Origin: Phosphitispora fastidiosa | GTDB taxonomy: Bacteria > Bacillota > Thermincolia > Thermincolales > UBA2595 | Assembly: GCF_019008365.1 (NCBI RefSeq) | Contig: NZ_JAHHUL010000009.1 | Span: 1-64,000, forward strand | Direction: 5' to 3' | DNA: 64,000 nucleotides | In this document: positions 15,606 to 24,541 of the stretch, one piece after another | Numbering within the stretch: position 1 is the first letter of the stretch | How the letters are laid out: every line of letters begins with the position of its first letter | Notes under the pieces: model-generated | What the model was told of the DNA's origin: nothing | What the model saw: only the letters and a program-made list of their open reading frames with translations | Databases searched by the model: none | Made by a program: the position numbers and the translations under genes

Positions 15606-16943
15606 ATGGGTTTAACAGGATTAGAGATTTTTAAACAACTGCCCAAGAAGAACTGTAAAGAATGTGGTCAGCCGACTTGTCTGGCATTTGCCATGCAGCT
15701 GGCTGCCGGTAAGGCGGGTCTGGATGCTTGTCCTTACGTAAGTGATGCTGCTCGTGAGGCACTTGATTCGGCTTCTGCACCTCCAGTAGCGTTGGTTAAA
15801 ATTGGCGTGGGCGAAAAGGCTTTCGAGCTTGGTAATGAAACCGTTATGTTCCGCCATGACAAGAGGTTTGAGCACCCCACAGGTATCGCCATCCAGGTTA
15901 GTGACAACATGAGCGCTGATGAGGTGAAAGCGAAAGTCGATAAGGTCAACAAACTGGTATTTGACCGTGTAGGTCAGGTTCATGAGGTTAACATGGTTGC
16001 TGTGGCCAATGATTCCGGTGATGCTGCCAAGTTTGCCGATACAGTTAAACTTGTCCAGGATAACACAGCATATCCGCTGTTACTTACCTCCGGTGATGCT
16101 GCAGCTATGGAAAAAGCCCTTGAAATTGCCGGCGTCAACAAGCCGGTAGTGAATGCCGCTGATGCCGGGAACTATGAGGCTATGGTGGCCTTGGCTAAAA
16201 AATATGAAGCTCCTCTCGTAGTTAAAGGTTCTGATTTGAATAGTCTTGCTGAAACCGTGGAAAAAATTGCTGCACTTGGTTACAAGAATCTTATTCTTGA
16301 TTCCGGGGCTCGCGAGCTTTCCAAGGTTATTGCAGACCAGACTCAAATCAGGAGGCAGGCTCTTAAACTGTTCCGTCCGTTTGGGTATCCTACAATAGCT
16401 TTTGCCAACAATGATGATGCGGTTATGGAATCACTGTATGCTAGTACATATGTAGCTAAGTACGCCGGTATCGTTGTTGTTAACAGCGCTGAACCCGAGC
16501 ATATCCTTCCGGTTATTACTCTGCGTCTGAACATCTACACCGACCCGCAGAAACCGATTGCCGTTGAGTCCAAGATTTACGAAATTCTTGATCCGGGTAA
16601 GGATGCACCTGTGCTTATTACCACAAACTTCTCACTCAGTTATTTCTGTATTGCCGGTGATACTGAAGCGGCACGTATGCCTGCTTACATTGTTCCGGTT
16701 GATACTGACGGTATTTCTGTACTTACAGCATGGGCAGCAGGTAAATTCTCACCTGAGAGCATTGCTGATACTATCAAGAAGCTTGGTATCATGGACAAAG
16801 TTAACCACAACAAGGTTATTATCCCCGGTGGTGTAGCAGTTCTGAGCGGACAAACAGCAGAGCTTACCGGTTGCGAAGTTCTCGTAGGACCTCGTGAGTC
16901 TGCCGGTATTAATAGCTTTTTCAAGCAGCAATGGAATCAGTAA
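15606..16943 (+). CDS. acsC: corrinoid/iron-sulfur protein large subunit
   Basis: 445 residues from ATG 15606 (ribosome site aaaggagattgg); the open frame reaches into the hairpin upstream but has no homology there. The N-terminal 4Fe-4S domain has CKECGQPTCLAFA and a fourth Cys in DACPY. Then a TIM barrel, and the C-terminal B12-binding domain around ITTNFSLSYFCIAG and LGIMDKVNHNKVIIPG. Carries the methyl group from AcsE to the ACS A-cluster and depends on the cobalamin pathway at 31-41 kb. Confidence 0.94.
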   Translation: MGLTGLEIFKQLPKKNCKECGQPTCLAFAMQLAAGKAGLDACPYVSDAAREALDSASAPPVALVKIGVGEKAFELGNETVMFRHDKRFEHPTGIAIQVSDNMSADEVKAKVDKVNKLVFDRVGQVHEVNMVAVANDSGDAAKFADTVKLVQDNTAYPLLLTSGDAAAMEKALEIAGVNKPVVNAADAGNYEAMVALAKKYEAPLVVKGSDLNSLAETVEKIAALGYKNLILDSGARELSKVIADQTQIRRQALKLFRPFGYPTIAFANNDDAVMESLYASTYVAKYAGIVVVNSAEPEHILPVITLRLNIYTDPQKPIAVESKIYEILDPGKDAPVLITTNFSLSYFCIAGDTEAARMPAYIVPVDTDGISVLTAWAAGKFSPESIADTIKKLGIMDKVNHNKVIIPGGVAVLSGQTAELTGCEVLVGPRESAGINSFFKQQWNQ

Positions 16944-17022
16944 TTTAGTGCTTGCAGCATAATACTGATTGATATCACTGCTGGAAAAAGGAAATTACGA
17001 GATCATGAAAGGAGCGTAAGAA

Positions 17023-17961
17023 ATGGCTGTTACTATAGCAAAAGAAAGATGGACCAGTAAAGTTGCCGAAGAGGCATATGGTTCTCAAGGTATAAAAGTT
17101 GGTGGAGAAACTACACTGCCCTTCCTGCAGTTCGAAGGTGAAATTCCAAATCGCCCTGTTACTGCTTTGGAAGTTTTTGATACAGAGCCAAAGGATTACC
17201 CTGACATGTTAAGGGAAGCCTTTGCCGATGTAATTACTGACCCTGTGGCATGGGCTAAGAAGGTTGTTGAATATGGGGCCGACATGGTTGCTTTAAGGCT
17301 GATGAGCGCTCATCCGGACTGGAACAATGCCAGCGCTCAGGATGTAGCCAAAACTGCCAAGGCAGTTGCTGATGCAATCGATGTCCCTCTGATTGTAATC
17401 GGCTGCGGCGTTGAGGAGAAGGATGGAGAAATCCTGCCTGTAGTCGCCGAGGCTCTTGAAGGTAAAAAAGCGCTTATTGGCTGTGTTACTGCCAATAACT
17501 ACAAATCTATTACTGCTGCTGCTAATGGCTATGGACATTATGTAATTGCATCTTCACCGCTGGATATCAACCTTTGCAAGCAGTTGAACATCTTAATTAA
17601 TGAAATGGGTCTTCCTCTTGACCGGATTGCCTTTGACCCACTGGTTGGTGCACTCGGTTACGGTATTGAGTACGCATATTCCATTATGGAACGTGCCCGT
17701 ATGGGAGCCCTTACCGGTGACAAGACACTGGCTACTCCGATAGTTGCCTTCATCGGTCAGGAAGCTTGGAAGGCAAAAGAAGCTAAAGATGCAGACGCAC
17801 CCGAATGGGGTCCGCAGGGTGACCGGGCTATTCTGTGGGAAGTAACCACTGCTACCACATTTGCAATAGCCGGAGCAAACATCTTTATCATGCGCCATCC
17901 AGAATCTATTAAGAAATTTAATGCATTCGTGGATGAAGCTATGAAATCCAATGCTTACTAA
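17023..17961 (+). CDS. acsD: corrinoid/iron-sulfur protein small subunit
   Basis: 312 residues, ribosome site gaaaggagcg. TIM-barrel protein that forms the heterodimer with AcsC. Conserved pieces: EGEIPNRPVTALEVFD, DPLVGALGYGIEYAYS and the C-terminal FIMRHPESIKKF. Family length. Lies 80 bp after acsC in the same operon. Confidence 0.93.
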   Translation: MAVTIAKERWTSKVAEEAYGSQGIKVGGETTLPFLQFEGEIPNRPVTALEVFDTEPKDYPDMLREAFADVITDPVAWAKKVVEYGADMVALRLMSAHPDWNNASAQDVAKTAKAVADAIDVPLIVIGCGVEEKDGEILPVVAEALEGKKALIGCVTANNYKSITAAANGYGHYVIASSPLDINLCKQLNILINEMGLPLDRIAFDPLVGALGYGIEYAYSIMERARMGALTGDKTLATPIVAFIGQEAWKAKEAKDADAPEWGPQGDRAILWEVTTATTFAIAGANIFIMRHPESIKKFNAFVDEAMKSNAY

Positions 17962-18000
17962 TTAGTAAGGCAAAAACCAAATAAAGGAGGTTAGTTAGTG

Positions 18001-18798
18001 ATGTTTGAGATTATAGGTGAAAGAATTAACGGATTATTTTACGATATCCGTGATGCAATTGCTAACAAGGACCCCAAGCCTGTCCGTGACTGGGCTGTTA
18101 AGCAGGCCGAAGCCGGTGCATTTTGGCTGGATATAAATACCGGACCTGTTGCCAAGAAATCTGAACAGGCAGAAATTATGGCTTGGCTGGTAAAAACAGC
18201 TCAGGAGGCTGTTGACCTTCCCTGCTGTATTGATACAACCAACTGGGATGCAATTGAGGAAGGCCTTAAGGTTCATAAAGGCAAGGCCCTGATCAACTCG
18301 ACAACTGCTGAACAGGCTAAAATGGACGCCCTTTTCCCGATGGCTGCCAATTATAACGCCGCCATTGTCGGTTTGGCAATGAATGAAAAGGGAGTTCCCA
18401 AGAGCGCCGAAGACCGTACCGCACTGGCAATGGAACTTGTTGCCAATGCTGATGCTTACGGTATTTCTCCAGTGGATCTCTATATTGACCCATTGGTTCT
18501 GCCGGTCAATGTTGCTCAGGAGCACGGTCCGGAGTGCCTGGAAGCTCTTCGCCAGGTTAAACTTCTGTCCAATCCGTCTCCCAAGACAACTGTTGGGTTG
18601 AGTAATATTTCTCAGAAAGCCCCCAACCGTCCGCTGATTAATAAGACATTCTTGGCTATGGCTATGGTGTGCGGCCTGGATTCAGCTGTTATGGATGCAT
18701 GTGATGACGATCTGGTAGATACTGCTGCTACAGCAACTATCATCCTTAACCAGTCCATCTACTGTGACTCCTACCTGAAGATTTTCAGGCAAAAGTAA
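18001..18798 (+). CDS. acsE: methyltetrahydrofolate:corrinoid/iron-sulfur protein methyltransferase
   Basis: 265 residues. ATG 18001 is preceded by an in-frame GTG at 17998; either may serve after AAAGGAGGTTAG. Pterin-binding TIM barrel with IIGERINGLF at the start, WLDINTGP (pterin contact), CIDTTNWDAIE and KTTVGLSNISQKAP. Moves the methyl group of methyl-THF to the Co(I) of AcsCD. Last gene of the acs block; a 49-bp gap with a hairpin follows before the hdr/met block. Confidence 0.94.
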   Translation: MFEIIGERINGLFYDIRDAIANKDPKPVRDWAVKQAEAGAFWLDINTGPVAKKSEQAEIMAWLVKTAQEAVDLPCCIDTTNWDAIEEGLKVHKGKALINSTTAEQAKMDALFPMAANYNAAIVGLAMNEKGVPKSAEDRTALAMELVANADAYGISPVDLYIDPLVLPVNVAQEHGPECLEALRQVKLLSNPSPKTTVGLSNISQKAPNRPLINKTFLAMAMVCGLDSAVMDACDDDLVDTAATATIILNQSIYCDSYLKIFRQK

Positions 18799-18849
18799 CA
18801 GCATTCACAAAAAGGTCTTTACACAAAACAGTTCTTGGTGTATTCTGGT

Positions 18850-18873
18850 GGAGAGCTTCATTTGAGGCTCTCC
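18850..18873 (+). promoter_or_regulatory. intercistronic hairpin after acsE
   Basis: GGAGAGC (18850-18856) pairs with GCTCTCC (18867-18873). Only CCAATT follows, so termination would be weak. May attenuate or protect the mRNA between the acs and hdr/met blocks. Confidence 0.5.
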
Positions 18874-18904
18874 CCAATTAACTTCTCTATGTAGGAGGAG
18901 ACTC

Positions 18905-20587
18905 ATGGAAAATAATACTCGAATTGGCGTCTTTTTCTGTAGTTGTAATGGTAAAATTACAGAAAAGATAGACTACGGACAGATCACCTCCGAAATCAAG
19001 AAACTCCCACAGGTAGAGTATGTCAGAGACAGTCAGAACCTATGTGCTCATCTTGAAGGAGAGCTAATCTGTAAGGAAATTACCAAGAACCAGCTCAACC
19101 GGGTTGTGGTGATTGGTTGTGCCAGGGCAAAGGAAGAAGGGTTTTTTAAAGAGGTCCTGCAAAAAGCAGGGGTTAACCCCCACCTGTTGTCTATGGTCAA
19201 TCTCCTTGAAGAGTGCTCCAGTGTTCATGGCAAATCTGCCCAGTCAGCGGCTAAAGCCTTAGAATTAGCTAAAATGGGCATAGCCAGGGCAGGTAAACTT
19301 GAAGAGATATCCTGTGGAGATTACTCAGTTAACCGGACTGTGCTGGTACTGGGTGGAGGGCTGGCCGGAATGGAAACGGCGCTGCAGGCAGCAGCAAGGG
19401 GACATAAAGTAATCCTTGCTGAAAAAGAAGACAAGTTAGGCGGTAGATTGGCCAGAGTTAATTCAATCATTGGTGTTGACCGCAACCCTGCCGAACTCTT
19501 GGATGAAAAAGTGAAAGCAGTAACTTCCAATCCATCCATTGAAGTGAGGACAGGAACCAGGCTCGGTGACCTTGATGGAAACATCGGGGGCTATACGGCC
19601 TGGCTGGTTAAGGGGGATTCGGAAACACCGGTTGAAGTTGGCGCAATCGTGGTTGCCACCGGGGTCCAGACAATCTACTGTCCGGTGAAATATGGTCTCA
19701 GCATTGCTGACAATGTTATCGGACAGATGAAACTGGAGCGGCTGCTTGCAGATGGAAAAGATTTTACCGGGAAAAACATTTCTCTGGTTATCGGCAAGAC
19801 CACAGAGGAGTATAACCTTTCCTTTGTGATAGCAATCAAAAATGCGCTGCTTCTGCGCAAGAAATTTAATGCCACAGTAAACGTGTTCTACACAAACATC
19901 AAGGTTGGCGGCGATAACTGGGAGAAGATGTACACCGAAGCCAGAGACGTAGGGGTAAATTTCTTTAAGTTTGATGAAGGTATTGAGATAACCGCAAATA
20001 ATGGTGAAATAATAATTAATTATGAGGATCCCTTCATTAGAGGTAAGATACCCGGACCGTTTACTATCACATCAGATTACATTATACTCCCCGAAGAACT
20101 GGTACCTGCTGACGGAACAGAAGACCTCGCAAAAGTCCTTCGCATTGATTTAGGACCCAAATCATTTTTCAGTATTGATAATGCTCATATTCTTCCTGAG
20201 ATGACATCCAGAGACGGTATATACCTGGTAGGCAGTTGTCAGACCCCCGGTTTTGTCATTGATATTCAAATATCAGCCAGGGCAGTAGCCGAGGAAATCT
20301 TCCGTAAACTTTATGCTGATAAGGTTTCAGTTGAACTTACCCAGCCGTATGTTGATGCTTCTAAATGTGTTGTCTGCCTCACCTGTTATCGCTGTTGTCC
20401 ACATGGGGCGATCACCATTGAGCATGGCGAGCAGTTTGATAACCTGTATAAATCAGCAGCTCAAATGAATCCAATGGTTTGCAGGAGATGCGGTATCTGT
20501 GCCGCTGAGTGCCCCGGCAAAGCCATCCAGCTGCCTGATTACACGGATGACCAGGTTCTTGCCCAGCTCGAAGCAATGGAGGTGTAG
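18905..20587 (+). CDS. HdrA-like FAD/iron-sulfur subunit
   Basis: 560 residues, ribosome site gtaggagga. The N-terminal 140 residues start GVFFCSCNG and contain NLLEECSSVHG, as in HdrA. An FAD Rossmann motif VLGGGLAGMETA follows near 150. The C-terminus has two ferredoxin motifs (CVVCLTCYRCCP and CRRCGICAAECP). Heterodisulfide-reductase A proteins bifurcate electrons at FAD. It is shorter than archaeal HdrA (about 650). Next to mvhD-, metV- and metF-type genes it likely belongs to a complex that delivers electrons to or from methylene-THF reductase. Confidence 0.85.
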   Translation: MENNTRIGVFFCSCNGKITEKIDYGQITSEIKKLPQVEYVRDSQNLCAHLEGELICKEITKNQLNRVVVIGCARAKEEGFFKEVLQKAGVNPHLLSMVNLLEECSSVHGKSAQSAAKALELAKMGIARAGKLEEISCGDYSVNRTVLVLGGGLAGMETALQAAARGHKVILAEKEDKLGGRLARVNSIIGVDRNPAELLDEKVKAVTSNPSIEVRTGTRLGDLDGNIGGYTAWLVKGDSETPVEVGAIVVATGVQTIYCPVKYGLSIADNVIGQMKLERLLADGKDFTGKNISLVIGKTTEEYNLSFVIAIKNALLLRKKFNATVNVFYTNIKVGGDNWEKMYTEARDVGVNFFKFDEGIEITANNGEIIINYEDPFIRGKIPGPFTITSDYIILPEELVPADGTEDLAKVLRIDLGPKSFFSIDNAHILPEMTSRDGIYLVGSCQTPGFVIDIQISARAVAEEIFRKLYADKVSVELTQPYVDASKCVVCLTCYRCCPHGAITIEHGEQFDNLYKSAAQMNPMVCRRCGICAAECPGKAIQLPDYTDDQVLAQLEAMEV

Positions 20588-20589
20588 CC

Positions 20590-21012
20590 GTGAGTGCCAA
20601 TGCAAACTTTCAACCAAAGATTATCGTATTTGCCTGTGAAAATTCAGGCTGGCTGGCTTCTGAACATGCGTCAGAACTGGCTTTAGGCTATCCCGAAAAA
20701 GTTGAGCTGATCAAAATTCCCTGTTCCGGGAAAATCGATGTCCTGTTTTTTATGAAGGCTCTGGAAAAGGCAGATGGTACAATTGTAATGGCCTGCCAGA
20801 AGGAGAATTGTAAGTTTATAAAAGGCAACATCAGGGCAGCTCAGAGGGTAAAGCAGACAGAGAATCTTCTAAAAGAAATCGGTGTTGAGCCGGAGCGGGT
20901 AGGTATTCATTATTTGGCGGCAAACATGGGCCACAAGTTCGTTGAAATCGTTCAGAACTTTTACGATAAAATCAGAGAGTTAGGACCAAATCCTGGGAAG
21001 GTGATAAAATGA
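20590..21012 (+). CDS. MvhD-like electron-transfer subunit (hydrogenase iron-sulfur delta family)
   Basis: 140 residues from GTG 20590, 2 bp behind the hdrA-like gene. Family features: IIVFACENSGW, KIPCSGKIDVLFFMKALEKADG and CQKENCKFIKGN. In classical MvhD the first motif holds several cysteines (CCNWC-type) and here only one remains. PCSG and the CxxxxC pair are kept, so the 2Fe-2S site may differ. It is expected to pass electrons between HdrA and its partner. Confidence 0.82.
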   Translation: MSANANFQPKIIVFACENSGWLASEHASELALGYPEKVELIKIPCSGKIDVLFFMKALEKADGTIVMACQKENCKFIKGNIRAAQRVKQTENLLKEIGVEPERVGIHYLAANMGHKFVEIVQNFYDKIRELGPNPGKVIK

Positions 21013-21689
21013 TTATTGCGGAGAGAAAACCCATTGAAGAAATTTTAGGACTCCTAAGCAAGCATCAGAAAGTGCTTGTCCTCGGATGTGGCGGTTGTGT
21101 TACCGTATGCCTGGCCGGGGGAGAAAAAGAGGTAGGGCTCCTGAGTTCCCAGTTAGCTATGGCTCGCAGTAAAGAAGAAAGACCTCTGGAGGTAGTTCAG
21201 CAGACTGTTGAGCGCCAGTGTGACTTCGAATATCTTGAAGGGATTCGCCACATTGTCAAGGATGTTGATGCAATACTGTCACTTGCTTGTGGTATTGGTA
21301 TCCAGACCTGTGCCGAAGCGTTTCCCGATAAGATTGTTTGGCCCGGTGTTAACACCAAGTTCCTTGGGGTTAACCTGAATGTTGGCGAATGGGCTGAAAG
21401 ATGCCAAGCCTGCGGACAATGTGTTCTGGATAAGACAGGCGGCATTTGTCCGGTTGCCAGGTGTTCAAAGAGTATTTTCAACGGTCCCTGCGGCGGTTCC
21501 CAGGACGGCAAGTGCGAGGTTTCCCCGGACACCGATTGTGCATGGGCCCTTATCCATGACCGCTTAACCCGTTTGGGTGAGGTCGATTCCCTGCGTGAGA
21601 TTATGCCTGTTAAAGACTGGTCATTCAGCAGGGATGGCGGTCCTAGAAAACTGGTAAGGGAGGACTTGGAACTTGAAAGCGGGAAGTAA
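21009..21689 (+). CDS. metV: MetV, zinc/iron-sulfur partner of methylene-THF reductase
   Basis: 226 residues, overlapping mvhD by 4 bp (ATGA). Methylene-THF-reductase C-terminal-type domain: LGCGGCVTVCLAGGEKE, SLACGIGIQTCAE, then a cysteine-rich stretch CQACGQCVLDKTGGICP and CSKSIFNGPCGG. In acetogens MetV forms the MetFV core. Order hdrA-mvhD-metV-metF supports that role. Confidence 0.88.
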   Translation: MIIAERKPIEEILGLLSKHQKVLVLGCGGCVTVCLAGGEKEVGLLSSQLAMARSKEERPLEVVQQTVERQCDFEYLEGIRHIVKDVDAILSLACGIGIQTCAEAFPDKIVWPGVNTKFLGVNLNVGEWAERCQACGQCVLDKTGGICPVARCSKSIFNGPCGGSQDGKCEVSPDTDCAWALIHDRLTRLGEVDSLREIMPVKDWSFSRDGGPRKLVREDLELESGK

Positions 21690-22590
21690 ACTTGAAAGAA
21701 TGTTAGAAAGTGGCAATTTTACCGTTACCGGTGAAATTGGACCGCCAAAAAGCTGTAATGGCGAGATAGTGCGTCATCATGCCAGAATGCTCAAAGGGTA
21801 CTGTGAATCGTACAACCTGACAGATAACCAGACAGCTATTGTACGCCTTTCCAGTATTGGAGCAGGTAAGATTCTTCTTGAAGAGGATTGTGAGCCAAAC
21901 ATTCAGATTGTCTGCCGGGATCGGAACAGGATTGCTATCCAGAGTGACGTGCTGGGCGCCTCCGCTCTGGGAATGAAGAATATTCTGTGTCTCTCCGGTG
22001 ACCACCAGAAATTTGGTAACCATCCGACATCAAAGAATGTTTATGATGTTGACTCCATTCAGTTGATTAAAATTCTTGACGGGATGCGCAATGGCTATTT
22101 CGCCAATGGGGAACAAATGAAGGATGAGCCGCCGAAGATTTTTATCGGATGTGCTGCCAACCCGTTTGCTGATCCTTTTGAATTTCGTGTCACCAGGCTG
22201 GAGAAAAAAGCCGATGCTGGAGCTGACTTTACTCAAACCCAGTGTGTTCTCGACATGGAGCGTTTTGACCGCTGGATGGAGCTTGTCAGGGCTCGGGGAC
22301 TTCATAAGAGAATCAAGATTCTGGCAGGTATTACACCAATGAAATCTGTTAAGGCTGCAAAGTATATGAACAAGTATGTTGCCGGAATGATGGTATCCCA
22401 GGAATATATCGACAGGCTGGATAAAGCTGAAGATGTTAAAGCCGAAGGTGTTAATATTGCTTGTGAACAAATTGAGCACCTCAAGAAAATGGAAGGTATT
22501 GCCGGTGTTCATATTATGGCAATTGCTTGGGAAGAAATTGTTCCTGAGATTTGTAAACGGACCGGTTTGGATCCGAGACCGGAGGTATAA
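21673..22590 (+). CDS. metF: methylenetetrahydrofolate reductase
   Basis: 305 residues from TTG 21673, overlapping metV by 17 bp. FMN TIM-barrel protein: TGEIGPPK at the start, LCLSGDHQKFGNHP (FMN/folate contacts), DAGADFTQTQCVLD and KILAGITPMKS. Reduces methylene-THF to methyl-THF, the substrate of AcsE. This closes the methyl branch end inside the same gene block. Confidence 0.92.
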   Translation: MKAGSKLERMLESGNFTVTGEIGPPKSCNGEIVRHHARMLKGYCESYNLTDNQTAIVRLSSIGAGKILLEEDCEPNIQIVCRDRNRIAIQSDVLGASALGMKNILCLSGDHQKFGNHPTSKNVYDVDSIQLIKILDGMRNGYFANGEQMKDEPPKIFIGCAANPFADPFEFRVTRLEKKADAGADFTQTQCVLDMERFDRWMELVRARGLHKRIKILAGITPMKSVKAAKYMNKYVAGMMVSQEYIDRLDKAEDVKAEGVNIACEQIEHLKKMEGIAGVHIMAIAWEEIVPEICKRTGLDPRPEV

Positions 22591-22596
22591 ACCGAC

Positions 22597-23658
22597 ATGC
22601 CTTTAGTGGAGGGGAACAAATTGCAAAAACAGAAAGTTCTCGTGATAGGTGGCGGGGTTGCTGGAATGACCAGCGCCCTGGAAGCGGCGGCCAAAGGAAT
22701 TGAAGTATATTTGGTCGAGAAAGCTGCCGATATCGGAGGGTGGGCATACACATACTGTTGTAAGGCAACCGAAAATTGTGCCAAGTGTTCCGCATGTCTC
22801 GTACCTCAGGCCAAAATGCATGTTGAGAAAAATCCCCTGATTACCGTTTTCTGTGGTAGTGAAGTTGTTGGGATTTCAGGTAAGTCCGGTGATTATAGCG
22901 TAAAGGTGAAAACAGGTCAGGATAAGGCAGTTGACCTGGAGGCAGGGGCAATTATCATAGCTACTGGCTTCAAACCCTTTGATGCGGCCCGCAAAGGTGA
23001 ATTTGGTTATGACAGGGAAAAGAATGTGATAACCGCCCTGGAATTGGAACAGGCAATGCGTGAAAAGGGTTCGCTGGTTTCAGCATATGGCAAGGCCAAG
23101 CGTATTGGCTTTATACAATGTGTTGGCAGCAGGGATTTGGCTTTGGGCAATAACTACTGTTCAAAGGTTTGCTGTATGTATGCCTCAAAGCTGGCCAGGT
23201 TGATCCGTTCCGAACTGGCTGATGCCGAGCTGACTATTTTCTATATGGACTTCCAGACCTTTGGCCTGGGCTTTGATGAGTTTTTCCGTTCTGCAAAAGA
23301 TGATGATAAGATTCAGTTTGTCAGGGGCATACCTGCAAAGATATTTGGGTTTCCCTATGACAGGTTGACAGTCAGGTATGCCAACTCTATGACCGGTGAG
23401 GCCATAGAGGATAAGTTTGACCTGATTGTGCTGTCAACTGCTATAACCCCCAGTGAGGATACTGAAGCGCTGGCACTTTTACTGAACGTGGAAACAGATG
23501 AACATGGCTTCTTTAAGAACACTGTTCTTGATCCTGTGGGAACCAAACAGACCGGTGTGTTTATTGCCGGTACCTGCCAGTCACCAAAAGATATTCCCCA
23601 GAGTATGGAACAGGCCAAGGCTGCTGCCGGAGCCGCAGTCAAGTTTCTTGCTGAATAA
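22597..23658 (+). CDS. second HdrA-like FAD protein (short)
   Basis: 353 residues from ATG 22597. TTG 22621 has the better ribosome site (GGAGGGG six bases before it) and may be the true start. FAD motif VIGGGVAGMTSALEAA and the HdrA hallmark CAKCSACLVP in the loop after the FAD motif, then GFIQCVGSRD and CSKVCCMYASK. It ends after the FAD domain and lacks the C-terminal ferredoxin motifs. Probably works with the first HdrA-like protein or with MetFV. Confidence 0.82.
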   Translation: MPLVEGNKLQKQKVLVIGGGVAGMTSALEAAAKGIEVYLVEKAADIGGWAYTYCCKATENCAKCSACLVPQAKMHVEKNPLITVFCGSEVVGISGKSGDYSVKVKTGQDKAVDLEAGAIIIATGFKPFDAARKGEFGYDREKNVITALELEQAMREKGSLVSAYGKAKRIGFIQCVGSRDLALGNNYCSKVCCMYASKLARLIRSELADAELTIFYMDFQTFGLGFDEFFRSAKDDDKIQFVRGIPAKIFGFPYDRLTVRYANSMTGEAIEDKFDLIVLSTAITPSEDTEALALLLNVETDEHGFFKNTVLDPVGTKQTGVFIAGTCQSPKDIPQSMEQAKAAAGAAVKFLAE

Positions 23659-23682
23659 TAAGTAGTGATCATCCGCGGATAG

Positions 23683-23716
23683 ACGCGGATTAAACACCGG
23701 ATGCGTTAATCCGCGT
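23683..23716. repeat. intergenic dyad ACGCGGATTAA
   Basis: Perfect 11-bp arms (23683-23693 and 23706-23716) with a 12-bp loop, flanked by related CCGCGGAT and CGTAATTCGTGG pieces. Resembles short dispersed intergenic repeats based on CGCGGATTAA. No second copy in this window. Confidence 0.5.
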
Positions 23717-23738
23717 AATTCGTGGTTGGTCCTCGTAA

Positions 23739-23775
23739 CCAATAAATCAGTGTTCATCACTGGTTTATTTTTTTA
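23739..23775. terminator. bidirectional terminator between hdrA-2 and the LysM gene
   Basis: AATAAATCAGTG-TTCAT-CACTGGTTTATT hairpin with T on the plus side and A on the other. The last codons and stop of the minus-strand LysM gene lie in its right edge. Confidence 0.7.
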
Positions 23776-23959
23776 GGGGCACACAGACCTTGCTTCCTAC
23801 GAGCAGGTTGTAGGGATCAACACCTGGATTGGCTTTCAGGATATCCTCAAGAGGGATATTCATTATTCGGGAAATTTTCCAGAAGGTATCTCCCGGTTCT
23901 ATTATCCAGTATACCTGGCCCGGACATTCCTGCTTGATGGACTGCCTTTTTTTTCTCAT
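23765..23959 (-). CDS. single LysM-domain protein
   Basis: 64 residues, ribosome site gggaggat before ATG 23959. After a basic N-terminus (MRKKRQSIKQ) it is one LysM module: YWIIEPGDTFWKISRIM, then LLVGSKVCVPLKK. No signal peptide is obvious. LysM binds peptidoglycan; such tiny cytosolic-looking LysM proteins are common in spore formers and their place of action is unclear. Confidence 0.75.
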   Translation of the reverse strand: MRKKRQSIKQECPGQVYWIIEPGDTFWKISRIMNIPLEDILKANPGVDPYNLLVGSKVCVPLKK

Positions 23960-24074
23960 AATTATCCTCCCGGTACATCTTATTCATTTGTTTATTTTAT
24001 GGCAAAAAGAAGTAAATTGTCCGTGTGTGTTTTAATAATACCTTGACTTTATTTAGTGACAGGAGAGACTGCAG

Positions 24075-24518
24075 ATGCCGCCAGTGTTGATTACAATGCC
24101 ACTGACCCTATTGGTGTCAATTCCTGGGTGGATGTATTTTTCTGCATTTGTTCATGAACTGTCCCATTTGGTAACTTCACGGGTTATGGGGTTTAAAATA
24201 AAGGAATACCGTTTGTGGTCGGCGCCCTGGGGGGTAAGGGGTTTTGTCGATGTGGTGATTCCGGGGGGTACCAGCCGGTATTTTCTGAAAAGAGGGCTGA
24301 TGCACCTGGCGGGGCCTGTCTCTCACCTCGTAATTATAGTAGTGGCAGCTGTCTGCCTGATATACTCTCAGGGTGTCATCCTGAAAACTTTTTGGTGTGC
24401 AGGGATAGTGGTAAACTGCTATCTTATGATTATGAACATTGTTCCGGCTTATTCTGACGGAAGACAGTTCCTGAACATGCTGAAAAGAAAAAAGGGTATA
24501 GAGAAATTTCGAAAATAA
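24075..24518 (+). CDS. M50/site-2-protease-like membrane protein
   Basis: 147 residues. HELSH in FVHELSHLVTS is the HExxH zinc site, and NIVPAYSDGRQFL matches the N-x-x-P-x-x-x-x-DGR second motif of intramembrane proteases. Four hydrophobic segments. Much shorter than SpoIVFB-like enzymes, so it is a minimal or divergent S2P. The HAD gene follows at 24 bp. Confidence 0.65.
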   Translation: MPPVLITMPLTLLVSIPGWMYFSAFVHELSHLVTSRVMGFKIKEYRLWSAPWGVRGFVDVVIPGGTSRYFLKRGLMHLAGPVSHLVIIVVAAVCLIYSQGVILKTFWCAGIVVNCYLMIMNIVPAYSDGRQFLNMLKRKKGIEKFRK

Positions 24519-24541
24519 TTATTTTGCAGGAGCAGCATGCC

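Noticed and set aside
23829-24035. 68-residue plus-strand frame over the LysM gene
   Set aside because: The minus-strand LysM protein has the domain match and ribosome site; this frame is its shadow.
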